The notes under the pieces are model-generated. The model was not told the origin of the DNA. It saw nothing but the letters and a program-made list of their open reading frames with translations, and made no database searches. Positions 15,982 to 24,052 of a stretch of 64,000 nucleotides of DNA are shown here, piece after piece. The DNA comes from Anaerohalosphaera lusitana (GTDB lineage: Bacteria; Planctomycetota; Phycisphaerae; Sedimentisphaerales; Anaerohalosphaeraceae): positions 2,542,001-2,606,000 of the forward strand of contig NZ_CP019791.1 in assembly GCF_002007645.1 (NCBI RefSeq). Direction: 5' to 3'. The translations under genes and the position numbers were made by a program. Position 1 is the stretch's first letter. Every line of letters starts with the position of its first letter.

Positions 15982-16308
15982 ATGGCAGGTAACGTTGTAG
16001 AACTCACTGATGCGACTTTCGATGATACGGTAACGGGTTCGGACGTGCCGGTGCTTGTTGATTTCTGGGCTCCGTGGTGCGGTCCGTGTAAGATGATCGC
16101 TCCGGTTATCGATGAGTTGGCGGACGAATACGCAGGCAAGGCCAAGGTGTGCAAGGTCAACACTGACGAGCACCGCGAAGCTGCTGTCGAGTACGCGATC
16201 AATGCTATTCCCACGATCATTCTGTTCAATAACGGGCAGGTTGCAAAGAAGTGGGTCGGCATGACAACTAAGAAAGATATTACGGCGGAAATTGACGAGC
16301 TGATATAA
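15982..16308 (+). CDS. trxA: Thioredoxin
   Basis: 108 residues with 'VDFWAPWCGPCKM', the classical WCGPC redox site, and the cis-proline loop 'AIPTIILF'. It reduces protein disulfides in the cytoplasm. AAGGA lies upstream of the ATG. It is a single-gene unit with its own promoter and terminator. Confidence 0.97.
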   Translation: MAGNVVELTDATFDDTVTGSDVPVLVDFWAPWCGPCKMIAPVIDELADEYAGKAKVCKVNTDEHREAAVEYAINAIPTIILFNNGQVAKKWVGMTTKKDITAEIDELI

Positions 16309-16405
16309 TTCCGTCATTCAGTTGCCGTCATTGCGAAGGCTTTTGGACGGTATATATAAGTATATGATCCTGCCATTTTCGGCGGGTATGCATGGCTGAT
16401 CCAGG

Positions 16406-16435
16406 GGACGCATAATTTTAATGCGTCCTTTTTTT
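16406..16435 (+). terminator. Terminator of trxA
   Basis: The perfect 8-bp stem GGACGCAT/ATGCGTCC (16406-16413 with 16421-16428) has a 7-base loop and is followed by seven T. Confidence 0.9.
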
Positions 16436-16448
16436 AGTATGATGATAG

Positions 16449-16489
16449 CCGGTTCTGTTTTGTGACTTCTTTATCAGATGCAGAGCCGG
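16449..16489 (+). promoter_or_regulatory. Possible hairpin in the aspS upstream region
   Basis: CCGGTTCTG (16449-16457) can pair with CAGAGCCGG (16481-16489): nine pairs with one G-U and a 23-base loop. There is no T-run, so it is not a terminator. It may be part of the aspS leader; no promoter is obvious. Confidence 0.3.
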
Positions 16490-16532
16490 TGGGAAGTTAT
16501 TAGAATTTTTGTGATACCTGGAAAGAAAGAAA

Positions 16533-18350
16533 ATGCTGAAACGAACACATAACTGCGGTGAGCTGCGAAGCAGCAATGTTGGTGAGAAGGTCCGTATGGC
16601 AGGTTGGGTCCATTCGTACAGGGACCATGGTAATCTGGTTTTCATTGACCTTCGAGACCGTGAGGGGCTCGTGCAGCTTGTGTTCGATCCTGAACAGCAT
16701 AAAGAGGTGCATGCCGAGGCTCGCAAACTTAGGTGTGAGTGGGTTATTGCCGCTCAGGGCGAGGTTCGCAGACGCAGTGAGGGCATGGACAATCCGAAGA
16801 TGGCGACGGGCGAGATCGAGGTGGCGATAGATGAGCTGGAGATACTGAATACGGCGAAGACGCCGCCTTTCGATATCGATTCGGTTAACGAGGTGAATGA
16901 GGAAACTCGGCTGAAGTACCGTTTCTTTGATCTTCGCCGGCCCGCGATGCAGGAGAAGATGCGTGTGAGGCATCGTGTTGCGAAGATGGTGCGGGACTAT
17001 TATGACGACAACGGGTTCTGGGAGATCGAGACGCCGATGCTGGGCAAGAGCACGCCTGAAGGTGCGAGAGACTTTCTTGTGCCGAGCAGACTCTACCAGG
17101 GATCATTCTATGCACTGCCTCAGTCGCCTCAGCTTTTCAAGCAGATACTGATGGTAGCGGGCAGTGACAGGTATTTCCAGATCGTCCGGTGCTTCCGTGA
17201 TGAGGATCCGCGGGCGGACAGGCAGGCAGAGTTTACGCAGGTCGACGTGGAGATGAGTTTCGTCGACAGTGAAGATGTCATGAGCGTAAACGAGAAGCTC
17301 GTTGCTGACATATTCAAGAACGTGCTCGATGTTGATGTTTCACTGCCCATCAAACGGATGAGCTATAAGCAGGCGATCGATGAATACGGTATCGACAGGC
17401 CCGATCTGCGGTTCGATATGCGTTTGCATGAAATTACAGATATTGCCGCGAACGTCGATTTCAAGGTTTTTACTTCGACAGTCAAAAAGGGCGGTATTGT
17501 CAAGGGACTTTGTGCTCCGGGCGGGGGCAAGTTCTCCCGCAGGGATATCGAGAAGACGCTGACGGAGTTTGTCAACGGATATGGAGCGAAGGGTCTGGCG
17601 TGGCTGAAGGTTGTCGCTAAAGAGGACGGCAGCGGGTTGACAGTAAACAGCAGTATTGCGAAGTTCTTCTCTGAGGAACAGCAGCAGGAGATCATCAGCA
17701 GATTCGATGCCAATGACGGCGATGTGATACTGATGGTAGCGGACAAAGAGGACGTGGTGAACAAGTCGCTTGCTCCGCTTCGTGTCAAGCTCGGTAAAGA
17801 GCTTGGGTTATGCAAAGAGGGCAGTTATGAGTTCGTGTGGATCGTGGACTTCCCGCTGTTCGACTGGAACGAGGATGAAAAGCGGTTCGATTCGCTGCAC
17901 CATCCGTTTACGGCGCCGGTTCCGGAGGACCTGGAAAAGCTGGAAAGTGATCCTGGCAATATCCGGTCGCAGGCTTACGATCTGGTCGTCAACGGCTCGG
18001 AGGTAGGCGGCGGCAGCATTCGTATACATAACCCTGAAGTGCAGGCGAAGGTGTTTGACCTGCTGAATATTTCCCGCGAGCAGGCAGAGGAGCGTTTCGG
18101 CTTCTTCCTGAAGGCACTTGATTACGGTACGCCGCCGCACGGTGGTATCGCGTTCGGTCTTGACAGGCTTGTGATGCTGCTGACGGGTACGGACAATATT
18201 CGCGACGTGATCGCATTCCCGAAGACACAGCGCGGGCAGTGTCTGCTAACGGATGCGCCTGGTGAGGTAGACAAGGCTCAGTTGGACGAGCTCAACCTGC
18301 GGACGCAGAAGCATCTGCATGCTGTGGAAAAGAAACCGGGACAGGCGTAA
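16533..18350 (+). CDS. aspS: Aspartyl-tRNA synthetase (bacterial type)
   Basis: 605 residues. The N-terminal OB-fold anticodon-binding domain ('MAGWVHSYRDHGNLVFIDLRD', in two parts around residues 22-45) is followed by the class II catalytic core with motif 2 ('RCFRDEDPRADRQAEFTQVD'). A GAD-type insertion lies near 290-410, and motif 3 is 'GIAFGLDRLVMLL'. The insertion marks the long bacterial AspRS. Whether it also charges tRNA-Asn cannot be told, since gatCAB is not in view. The start has a GGAAAG-type site. Confidence 0.96.
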   Translation: MLKRTHNCGELRSSNVGEKVRMAGWVHSYRDHGNLVFIDLRDREGLVQLVFDPEQHKEVHAEARKLRCEWVIAAQGEVRRRSEGMDNPKMATGEIEVAIDELEILNTAKTPPFDIDSVNEVNEETRLKYRFFDLRRPAMQEKMRVRHRVAKMVRDYYDDNGFWEIETPMLGKSTPEGARDFLVPSRLYQGSFYALPQSPQLFKQILMVAGSDRYFQIVRCFRDEDPRADRQAEFTQVDVEMSFVDSEDVMSVNEKLVADIFKNVLDVDVSLPIKRMSYKQAIDEYGIDRPDLRFDMRLHEITDIAANVDFKVFTSTVKKGGIVKGLCAPGGGKFSRRDIEKTLTEFVNGYGAKGLAWLKVVAKEDGSGLTVNSSIAKFFSEEQQQEIISRFDANDGDVILMVADKEDVVNKSLAPLRVKLGKELGLCKEGSYEFVWIVDFPLFDWNEDEKRFDSLHHPFTAPVPEDLEKLESDPGNIRSQAYDLVVNGSEVGGGSIRIHNPEVQAKVFDLLNISREQAEERFGFFLKALDYGTPPHGGIAFGLDRLVMLLTGTDNIRDVIAFPKTQRGQCLLTDAPGEVDKAQLDELNLRTQKHLHAVEKKPGQA

Positions 18351-18382
18351 ATCATTGGCCAGTCATTTGACAGGTAGGTGTG

Positions 18383-20020
18383 ATGCTTGATGCCGTTAAA
18401 AAATGGATCTATAAGGGGCTTCGAATTGTCGGTTTGAAGCCCCTTTCGATTGCTGAGAAGTCCCGGATCATGTTCGGCGGGGCGGTGATCCTGATCCTTA
18501 CGGTGGCACTGTTGATACCCTATTTCTGGATGGGCAAGCTGATCGAGAAGAATGCGCTGGATGCGGGCAGGGCTGTTGCGGATACGGTTTATGAGCGACA
18601 CTTCCAGATGGGTGAGGGCCAGATCGAAGGGCTTCCGGCGCTGGGGAGCGGGGGAAGGCTGCAGCAGAAGGATGATTTTGCTGTCAAGTGGCTTCGGCTT
18701 GAAGGCGGGGGCGATATTGTTAAGGATGATATGCCCGAACGCCACTATGAGGTTTTGACCGAATTGACGGCTGAGGAGGACGGGATGGATGAGGAGTCGT
18801 GGACGAGCACGGAGGGTGAGGCCGCCCAGAACAACTATGTCAAAATTGTACGTGCGAATGACGCATGCATCAGATGTCACAATCCTGACGGCTCGGGTTC
18901 GGCATTCAATCGTAATCAGGTCGTAGGTGCGATTATCGCCAGCACCCCCGCCCGAGAGCTGGCGAAAACGCAGTTGATGAATACGGTTGCAATAATAATT
19001 GCGGGTTTGCTTGCCGGTGCCGCGGCGGTGGTTGCGTTTTACGCGATCGCACAGCGGATAATTTTGCGGCCGATACGTCAGCTTCGTGCCCTGGTGAACA
19101 ATATTGCGGACGGTAATTTCGATGCAAGAAGTTCGATCAGGACGGGTGATGAATACGAAAAACTAGCCAATGCTTTCAACCATATGCTGGACGTTCTACA
19201 GGAATCGCAGGAGAAACTACGTCACGCCAATGAAGAGCTGGATAACAAGATAGCGGAGCTTTCCGAACGTAATATCGAGCTGTATAAAGCGAATAAACTC
19301 AAGAGTGAATTTTTGGCAAACATGAGTCATGAATTCAGGACGCCTTTGAATGCGATAATTGGATTCGCTCAGTTGCTGCATGATCGGGCTGGGGCGGATG
19401 CCGAGAAGATGAAACGCTATGCTGAGAATATACTGACCAGCGGGAAATCGCTGCTCAGCATGATAAACGATCTTCTGGATCTGGCGAAAGCGGAAGCGGG
19501 CAAGATGATCCTGCACGTCGGAAAGGTCAATGTGCAGGAGCTTTGTCAGGGGCTGGCGGCGTTCTTTTCACCGATGACCGAACAGAAATCCATTAAGCTG
19601 AAGGTAGAGCCTTCTGAGGATGTGCCTCTGGTTACTACTGACGCCGGCAAGGTGCAGCAGATACTTTACAATTTTTTGAGTAACGCGATCAAGTTTACAC
19701 CCGAGGGGGGCAGAATAGTTATTTCAGCGAAGATGATCGGCGAAAAGAAGGTGCGGCTGACGGTCAGTGACAGTGGGTGCGGAATAGCGGAGGCTCAGCA
19801 GGAGAATATTTTTGAGAAGTTCCGGCAGCTTGACGGATCGCTGACCAGGCAGGGTGAGGGCACGGGGCTTGGCTTAGCAATATGCAAGGAGCTTAGCGGT
19901 CTTCTGGCAGGCCAGGTTTCGGTAGAGAGCGAGTTAGGCGAGGGGGCAGCGTTCCATCTGGACATCCCTGTGGCATTGAGGGAAAAGAAACCACAGCAGC
20001 AGCCGAGTATAGACAGCTAA
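18383..20020 (+). CDS. Sensor histidine kinase with haem-motif periplasmic domain
   Basis: 545 residues. Transmembrane helices lie at about 31-50 and 199-222. The periplasmic segment resembles the DUF3365/Tll0287-like sensor family and carries a CxxCH motif (Cys162, Cys165, His166), which fits covalent c-type haem. Then come HAMP (about 223-275), a coiled coil, HisKA with 'MSHEFRTPLN' (His316) and a GHKL ATPase ('NFLSNAIKFT', 'DSGCGIAE', 'GEGTGLGLAI'). It should sense a redox or gas signal and phosphorylate an unknown regulator; none is adjacent. It lies 32 bases after aspS. GTG 18380 directly before the ATG is an alternative start. Confidence 0.9.
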   Translation: MLDAVKKWIYKGLRIVGLKPLSIAEKSRIMFGGAVILILTVALLIPYFWMGKLIEKNALDAGRAVADTVYERHFQMGEGQIEGLPALGSGGRLQQKDDFAVKWLRLEGGGDIVKDDMPERHYEVLTELTAEEDGMDEESWTSTEGEAAQNNYVKIVRANDACIRCHNPDGSGSAFNRNQVVGAIIASTPARELAKTQLMNTVAIIIAGLLAGAAAVVAFYAIAQRIILRPIRQLRALVNNIADGNFDARSSIRTGDEYEKLANAFNHMLDVLQESQEKLRHANEELDNKIAELSERNIELYKANKLKSEFLANMSHEFRTPLNAIIGFAQLLHDRAGADAEKMKRYAENILTSGKSLLSMINDLLDLAKAEAGKMILHVGKVNVQELCQGLAAFFSPMTEQKSIKLKVEPSEDVPLVTTDAGKVQQILYNFLSNAIKFTPEGGRIVISAKMIGEKKVRLTVSDSGCGIAEAQQENIFEKFRQLDGSLTRQGEGTGLGLAICKELSGLLAGQVSVESELGEGAAFHLDIPVALREKKPQQQPSIDS

Positions 20021-20070
20021 CCATAAGCTTCAGGGGGTAATGGGGAGGGGCATCTACGAGGGCAGTTCAT

Positions 20071-20102
20071 TTCTCATATGTGAGAATCTCTTCTCACATG
20101 TG
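20071..20102. repeat. Operator-like direct and inverted repeat, candidate enhancer site
   Basis: TTCTCATATGTG (20071-20082) recurs as TTCTCACATGTG (20091-20102), 20 bp apart. The block also forms a dyad: ATGTGAGAA (20078-20086), loop TCTC, TTCTCACAT (20091-20099), extendable to 12 pairs. It lies about 180-200 bp upstream of the sigma-54 promoter at 20279, the usual distance for an activator binding site. The rest of 20021-20385 holds no gene. Confidence 0.55.
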
Positions 20103-20278
20103 CAAAGCCATTTTGTTGTGCGAAGATTCTGCGGACAAAGAATAAATGGCCATTTCCATAAAAACTATTAAGACGTACTAATTATTTGTCGAGCTTAGGC
20201 GGTTTTTGCCTTTGGGAACGGTCGTTCAAGTCTCGATGTATTTTGGGGGCATTTCTTTCGATTTTAGCTGTGGCGTTC

Positions 20279-20293
20279 TGGCACGGAGCTTGC
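20279..20293 (+). promoter_or_regulatory. Sigma-54 (RpoN) promoter
   Basis: TGGCACG-GAGC-TTGC: the -24 GG is at 20280-20281 and the -12 GC at 20292-20293, separated by exactly ten bases. All consensus positions are met. Transcription should begin near 20305, about 80 bases before the 20386 gene. Confidence 0.8.
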
Positions 20294-20385
20294 GTTTATG
20301 TAATGGCGTCTGATAACGGAGAGGTCAGACAGTTTACGTGAGAGAGTGAAGGTTAGTGCTATCAGTTTTTTGGGAAGGAAAAGTG

Positions 20386-20739
20386 ATGTTGAAATCTGCC
20401 TTAAGTACGATGCCGGTCAGCAGCGCAAGCAGGGTTGGGGATGAAGTTGTCAACGAATGCGATTTTGATGTGGTCGTTCAGATGCACATGCCTCTTTTAG
20501 CGGAGCTGGTTGGGGAATTTGAGAGCATGTGTCCCTGCAGGATATGCCGAGATGATCTTATGAGGGTTGCGGTGGTGAGTTTTCGTAATTCTGTCGAGGC
20601 TTACGAGTTCTGCACCGATGTGGATTACTGGGAATTCTGCAAGCCTGAAGTATCACAGTGCCTTGCGGATGCGGTTCGGTATGCCCTGTATGTAAATAGT
20701 TGTGATGCTGAGAAAGATTGCGGGAGAGTGGTATGGTAG
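20386..20739 (+). CDS. Small protein resembling a degenerate sigma-factor region 2
   Basis: 117 residues, cysteine-rich (eight Cys), with no transmembrane segment. Residues 35-100 can be laid without gaps on residues 41-106 of the sigma factor encoded next. Shared positions include Pro-Leu ('MPLLAEL' versus 'LPLVRSI'), the Asp-Asp pair (56-57 versus 62-63), V-x-V, Tyr73, Val79, Asp95 and Arg98. Basic residues of the sigma promoter-contact region ('FSTYARSRIKG') are replaced ('YWEFCKPEVSQ'), and regions 3 and 4 are absent. It may bind core polymerase or compete with the sigma factor; this is inference. GGAAGG precedes the ATG. It overlaps the sigma gene by 7 bases, both downstream of the sigma-54 promoter. 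Confidence 0.7.
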   Translation: MLKSALSTMPVSSASRVGDEVVNECDFDVVVQMHMPLLAELVGEFESMCPCRICRDDLMRVAVVSFRNSVEAYEFCTDVDYWEFCKPEVSQCLADAVRYALYVNSCDAEKDCGRVVW

Positions 20740-21533
20740 CTGTCAAATCGATTAAAGAATCAAAATCGGATAAGCAGAACAAGTGCGGTTTTTTTGAGAA
20801 GGAAGGCGGACAGTTAGGTTTGGACGAGCGGAATGAGCTTCTGAAAAAGTTTCTGCCGCTGGTAAGAAGTATTGCTGCAAAAGTTTCGAGCTCGACCAGT
20901 TCGAATGTTGAATTCGATGACATGGTGAGCGTTGGCGTATTTGGTCTTATGAGGGCGATCGACAATTATGATCCGTCTCGTGAGGTTCACTTCAGCACTT
21001 ATGCAAGGTCGCGGATCAAGGGTGCGATGCTGGATGAGCTTCGGCAGAGCGACTGGATACCGAGGCACACTCGAAGGCAGGTTAACAAATATAAGCGGGC
21101 GAAGTCGAAGCTAGTGGTTGATCTCGGACGTGAGCCGAAACAGCCTGAAATAGCGGCAGAGCTCGGCAAGACGATGGAGGAGTTCAGGAAATGGCAGTAT
21201 CATCTTGAAACGACGAGTCTTGTGTCGCTGGATTCTTTGAGCGGGGGCAGTGATGACGAAGACGAGAAGCTGGGTTGGCTGGCTGATCCAGGCGGTTATG
21301 ATCCTTCTATGCCTGTGCAGCAGGAGGATTCGAGGAACTATCTGACCAAGAGTCTGGGCAAGATCGAACGTCTGATCATAAAGCTTTATTACTACGAACA
21401 GCTTACAATGAGGGAGGTGGGCAGTATCCTGAAGATATCTGAGTCGCGGGTTTCGCAGATGCACAGTGACATTCTTGAAAGGCTGCGAGAACGGCTTGGC
21501 AGTAACGAGGAGTTCTATCACCTCGCCAGCTAG
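20733..21533 (+). CDS. FliA/WhiG-family RNA polymerase sigma factor (sigma-28 type)
   Basis: 266 residues. Region 2 ('VEFDDMVSVGVFGLMRAIDNYDP' in two overlapping halves, then 'HFSTYARSRIKGAMLDELR'), region 3 (about 110-165) and region 4 ('LTMREVGSILKISESRVSQMHSDIL' read across residues 225-249) are all present in the FliA/WhiG order. Such factors direct flagellar, chemotaxis or developmental genes. ATG 20733 with GGGAG is preferred to the TTG at 20718. Transcription probably comes from the sigma-54 promoter, giving a sigma-54 to sigma-28 cascade as in many flagellar systems. No flagellar structural gene is in the window. Confidence 0.9.
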   Translation: MVAVKSIKESKSDKQNKCGFFEKEGGQLGLDERNELLKKFLPLVRSIAAKVSSSTSSNVEFDDMVSVGVFGLMRAIDNYDPSREVHFSTYARSRIKGAMLDELRQSDWIPRHTRRQVNKYKRAKSKLVVDLGREPKQPEIAAELGKTMEEFRKWQYHLETTSLVSLDSLSGGSDDEDEKLGWLADPGGYDPSMPVQQEDSRNYLTKSLGKIERLIIKLYYYEQLTMREVGSILKISESRVSQMHSDILERLRERLGSNEEFYHLAS

Positions 21534-21571
21534 ATTTGGTTAGGCGGATGGCTGCATGGATGTGGTAGAGG

Positions 21572-22492
21572 CTAAAGCTGGGGCATGTAGCAGTCGTAGT
21601 GGCGGCCGAACAGTCCGACGGCTCGCATTGCGAAAAGCATCAGCAGGACGGCAATGAGTTCACCGAGAAAGGCTGATGCTGCGATGATCATTGGCGGGCT
21701 GTCAAGTCGGCCGTAATCTGGGATGAGTATCTGTGCGATGACCGCAGCAGCTACCAGCAGGAACACCAGCGTGTAGGGTTTGAATGCTTTGGCAATGGGG
21801 CGGAGCGTATTTGCGGGCACGAAGGCCAGCCAGGGTGATTCTGAGGCGGTGAGGTTCAGGAGCATCATCGGGAAGAGGAAAAAGCCTGCGACGAGAAATG
21901 TTATGCGGACGAGGGCAGGGACCGGGACAGGTGTGCTCATCAGCATTGTGAGCAGTAGTATGAAGGGAAGCTGGGAGAGAATGAAGGCGACGATGAAGAA
22001 GTAATCGGCCTTGATGACGTTGCCGAAGAAGGCGAAACCTGAGTTGATGTCATCGGAATCGGGCATTTCGTCGACGCCGTAGACGGTGTCTTCGATGAGT
22101 CGCATGTAACACCAGAATACGCAGCCGTAAGCGATGACGGTCGTGATCTGGCCGATAGGCATCTGCAGTCGGAAGCCGGGGAAGGTGGCGGAAAGATCTA
22201 CGTGGCCTATGAAGAATTTGAAGGCGACGGCGGCGAATATGAAAACCATGAATTTTAAGTTGCTGCATCGGAAAAGCACCTTCCAACTGTCTCGCAGAGC
22301 GGCGGTGTAGAAGCCGGGCAGGGGTGTGTCGTTGGTGTACTGCTCGTCAGCGGGCTCTGGATTTTCGTAATCGCTGGCTTGTTCAGGGGAGATCGTGAAT
22401 ATGCTGCCGCACATTTTGCACTGGACCTTTTTGCCCGCGTGGGAGTCGGGTACGGTGTAGGTTTTATTGCAGCCGGTACAATCTACGTTCAT
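21572..22492 (-). CDS. Zinc-ribbon membrane protein of unknown function
   Basis: 306 residues. The N-terminus has two CxxC pairs ('CTGCNKTYTVPDSHAGKKV' and 'CKMC'), an MJ0042-type zinc finger frequent in planctomycetes and deltaproteobacteria. After a linker come about six hydrophobic helices (about 78-300) with no recognised catalytic motif. It follows pilT by 13 bases on the same strand, so a role with the pilus or envelope is possible but unproven. Confidence 0.75.
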   Translation of the reverse strand: MNVDCTGCNKTYTVPDSHAGKKVQCKMCGSIFTISPEQASDYENPEPADEQYTNDTPLPGFYTAALRDSWKVLFRCSNLKFMVFIFAAVAFKFFIGHVDLSATFPGFRLQMPIGQITTVIAYGCVFWCYMRLIEDTVYGVDEMPDSDDINSGFAFFGNVIKADYFFIVAFILSQLPFILLLTMLMSTPVPVPALVRITFLVAGFFLFPMMLLNLTASESPWLAFVPANTLRPIAKAFKPYTLVFLLVAAAVIAQILIPDYGRLDSPPMIIAASAFLGELIAVLLMLFAMRAVGLFGRHYDCYMPQL

Positions 22493-22505
22493 GGTTTGCT
22501 GGTTA

Positions 22506-23672
22506 TCAGCTCACTCCTATGTCGGATACGACGTTCATTGCGTCTACGAATGACTTCTGGTCGTTTGCCCACTTTTTCGCTTCGAGAAGATCGACCTTTC
22601 CCTGTTTGACAAGGCGGGCGAGGTGGCGTTCGAGGGTGATCATGTTTTCGTCGACTCGGTCGCGGGTCTTGGTTTGGAGGAGGGAATAGAGCTGTTCGAT
22701 TTTTGCGTGCCTTATGAGGTTTGAGACAGCATAGGTGTTGTTCAATATTTCCATTGCGACTATACGACCTTGACCGTCCTTGCGGGGGACGAGCTTCTGG
22801 CTGATCACGTATGCAAGGCCGAGGGAGAGCTGGCTGCGGACTTCTTCCTGGCGGCCGGACGGGAAATAGTCGAGTATCCTTGTAATAGTGCCGGTGACGT
22901 CGCGGGTGTGCAGTGTTGAGAAAACCAGGTGGCCCGTTTCGGCTGCGGTGAGGGTCATTGCTACGGTTTCCGGGTCACGCATTTCGCCGACGAAGATTAC
23001 GTCGGGATCCTCACGCATCATGGCGCGGAGTCCGTCGGAGAAGCTGTTTACGTCTCGGCCTACTTCCCGCTGAGAAATGACCGAGTGCTTCTGGTCGAAT
23101 ACGTATTCGATGGGGTCCTCGAGTGTGATGATGCGGCATGCACGGTTCTTGTTGATGTAATTGATAAGAGAGGCAATCGTGGTGCTTTTTCCTGCGCCGG
23201 TTATGCCGGTAAAGAGCATGAGCCCCTGTTTACGGTTTACTACTTCCTGCCACATATTGCTGGGAAATCCGACATCTTTGGGCTCGGGAATCTCTATGCC
23301 CAAGGCACGTATCGCGGCGGAGAGGCCGTCATTTTCGCGGAACACGTTGATGCGGTATTGGAGTTTGCCGTGGCGGTATGAGCAGTCTACGCTGCAGTCC
23401 TTGTTAAGGCGGTCGACCTCGCGTGGTCCGATGAGGGGGTAGATGAGTTTCCTGGCGAGATCGTCGGTCATGACCGCGCCTCGCATTCTTACGAGGTCGC
23501 CATCGACACGGTAGGCGGGCTGAGTGCCGATCTTGATGTGCAGGTCGGAAACTCTCATCGCGCCATGTTTTTCAAAATAGGCAAGCATATCGGTCATGCT
23601 CAGCTTTACGCCGTCACCGCCGGGATATATCTTGTCGTCTACTGAATAAGAGAAATAGTCCTGATCAGTCAT
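22506..23672 (-). CDS. pilT: Type IV pilus retraction ATPase PilT
   Basis: 388 residues. The Walker A 'FTGITGAGKSTTIASL', Asp box 'ITLEDPIEYVF', Walker B 'VIFVGEMRDPETV' and His box 'GHLVFSTLHT' all fit PilT/PilU secretion ATPases. An N-terminal PAS-like domain is included ('LHIKIGTQPAYRVDG'). It powers pilus retraction at the inner membrane. The 'AIRALGIEIPEPKDVG' segment is PilT-like. AGAGGAT precedes the ATG. The MITE-like element begins 23 bases upstream of the start codon and must contain or displace the promoter. Confidence 0.93.
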   Translation of the reverse strand: MTDQDYFSYSVDDKIYPGGDGVKLSMTDMLAYFEKHGAMRVSDLHIKIGTQPAYRVDGDLVRMRGAVMTDDLARKLIYPLIGPREVDRLNKDCSVDCSYRHGKLQYRINVFRENDGLSAAIRALGIEIPEPKDVGFPSNMWQEVVNRKQGLMLFTGITGAGKSTTIASLINYINKNRACRIITLEDPIEYVFDQKHSVISQREVGRDVNSFSDGLRAMMREDPDVIFVGEMRDPETVAMTLTAAETGHLVFSTLHTRDVTGTITRILDYFPSGRQEEVRSQLSLGLAYVISQKLVPRKDGQGRIVAMEILNNTYAVSNLIRHAKIEQLYSLLQTKTRDRVDENMITLERHLARLVKQGKVDLLEAKKWANDQKSFVDAMNVVSDIGVS

Positions 23673-23695
23673 AAATAATCCTCTGAAGTTCGCTC

Positions 23696-23872
23696 ATAAT
23701 ATAGGGCAGCTCTAACAATTCATTTTGGCGGACAAGCGAATCTTTTTGATTCCGAGCGGCGTCAGACAAAAACCGCTTTAGCTACAACTAAAGCTGATTT
23801 GTCTTCCTTGCCGGAACGCAAAAATCTTCTACTTGCCGCTCAAAAGCAATTATTAGAGCTACCCTATATAAT
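23696..23872. mobile_element. MITE-like near-palindromic element (no transposase)
   Basis: The 25-base ends 23696-23720 and 23848-23872 are inverted copies with 22 of 25 matches (core AGAGCTACCCTATATAAT on the right). The interior continues as an imperfect inverted repeat: AGACAAA/TTTGTCT (23764-23770 with 23798-23804) and the apex GCTTTAG/CTAAAGC (23775-23781 with 23788-23794). The roughly 177-bp element has no coding capacity and could fold into one long hairpin. TA-rich ends could be target duplications. It sits between pilT and the PfkB gene. Nothing else is seen in 23673-24052 apart from the promoter at 23988. Confidence 0.7.
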
Positions 23873-23987
23873 ACCGTTATCGGCTTTTTGTTACCAGAAA
23901 ATTAGAGTTCCGGTGGTATTACATGGAAATGGCGGGTGGAAGTCATCAGGGCAGTGATAGTCGGCGGTACGGTGTGGACAAAAACAG

Positions 23988-24015
23988 TTGCATATGTGTG
24001 GTAAGGCATTATACT
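23988..24015 (+). promoter_or_regulatory. Candidate promoter of the PfkB kinase gene
   Basis: TTGCAT (23988-23993), 16-base spacer, TATACT (24010-24015), about 38 bases before the start. Confidence 0.5.
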
Positions 24016-24052
24016 GTTTAGCGAACCGGGATTAAGCAATGGCGAGGCAGTA

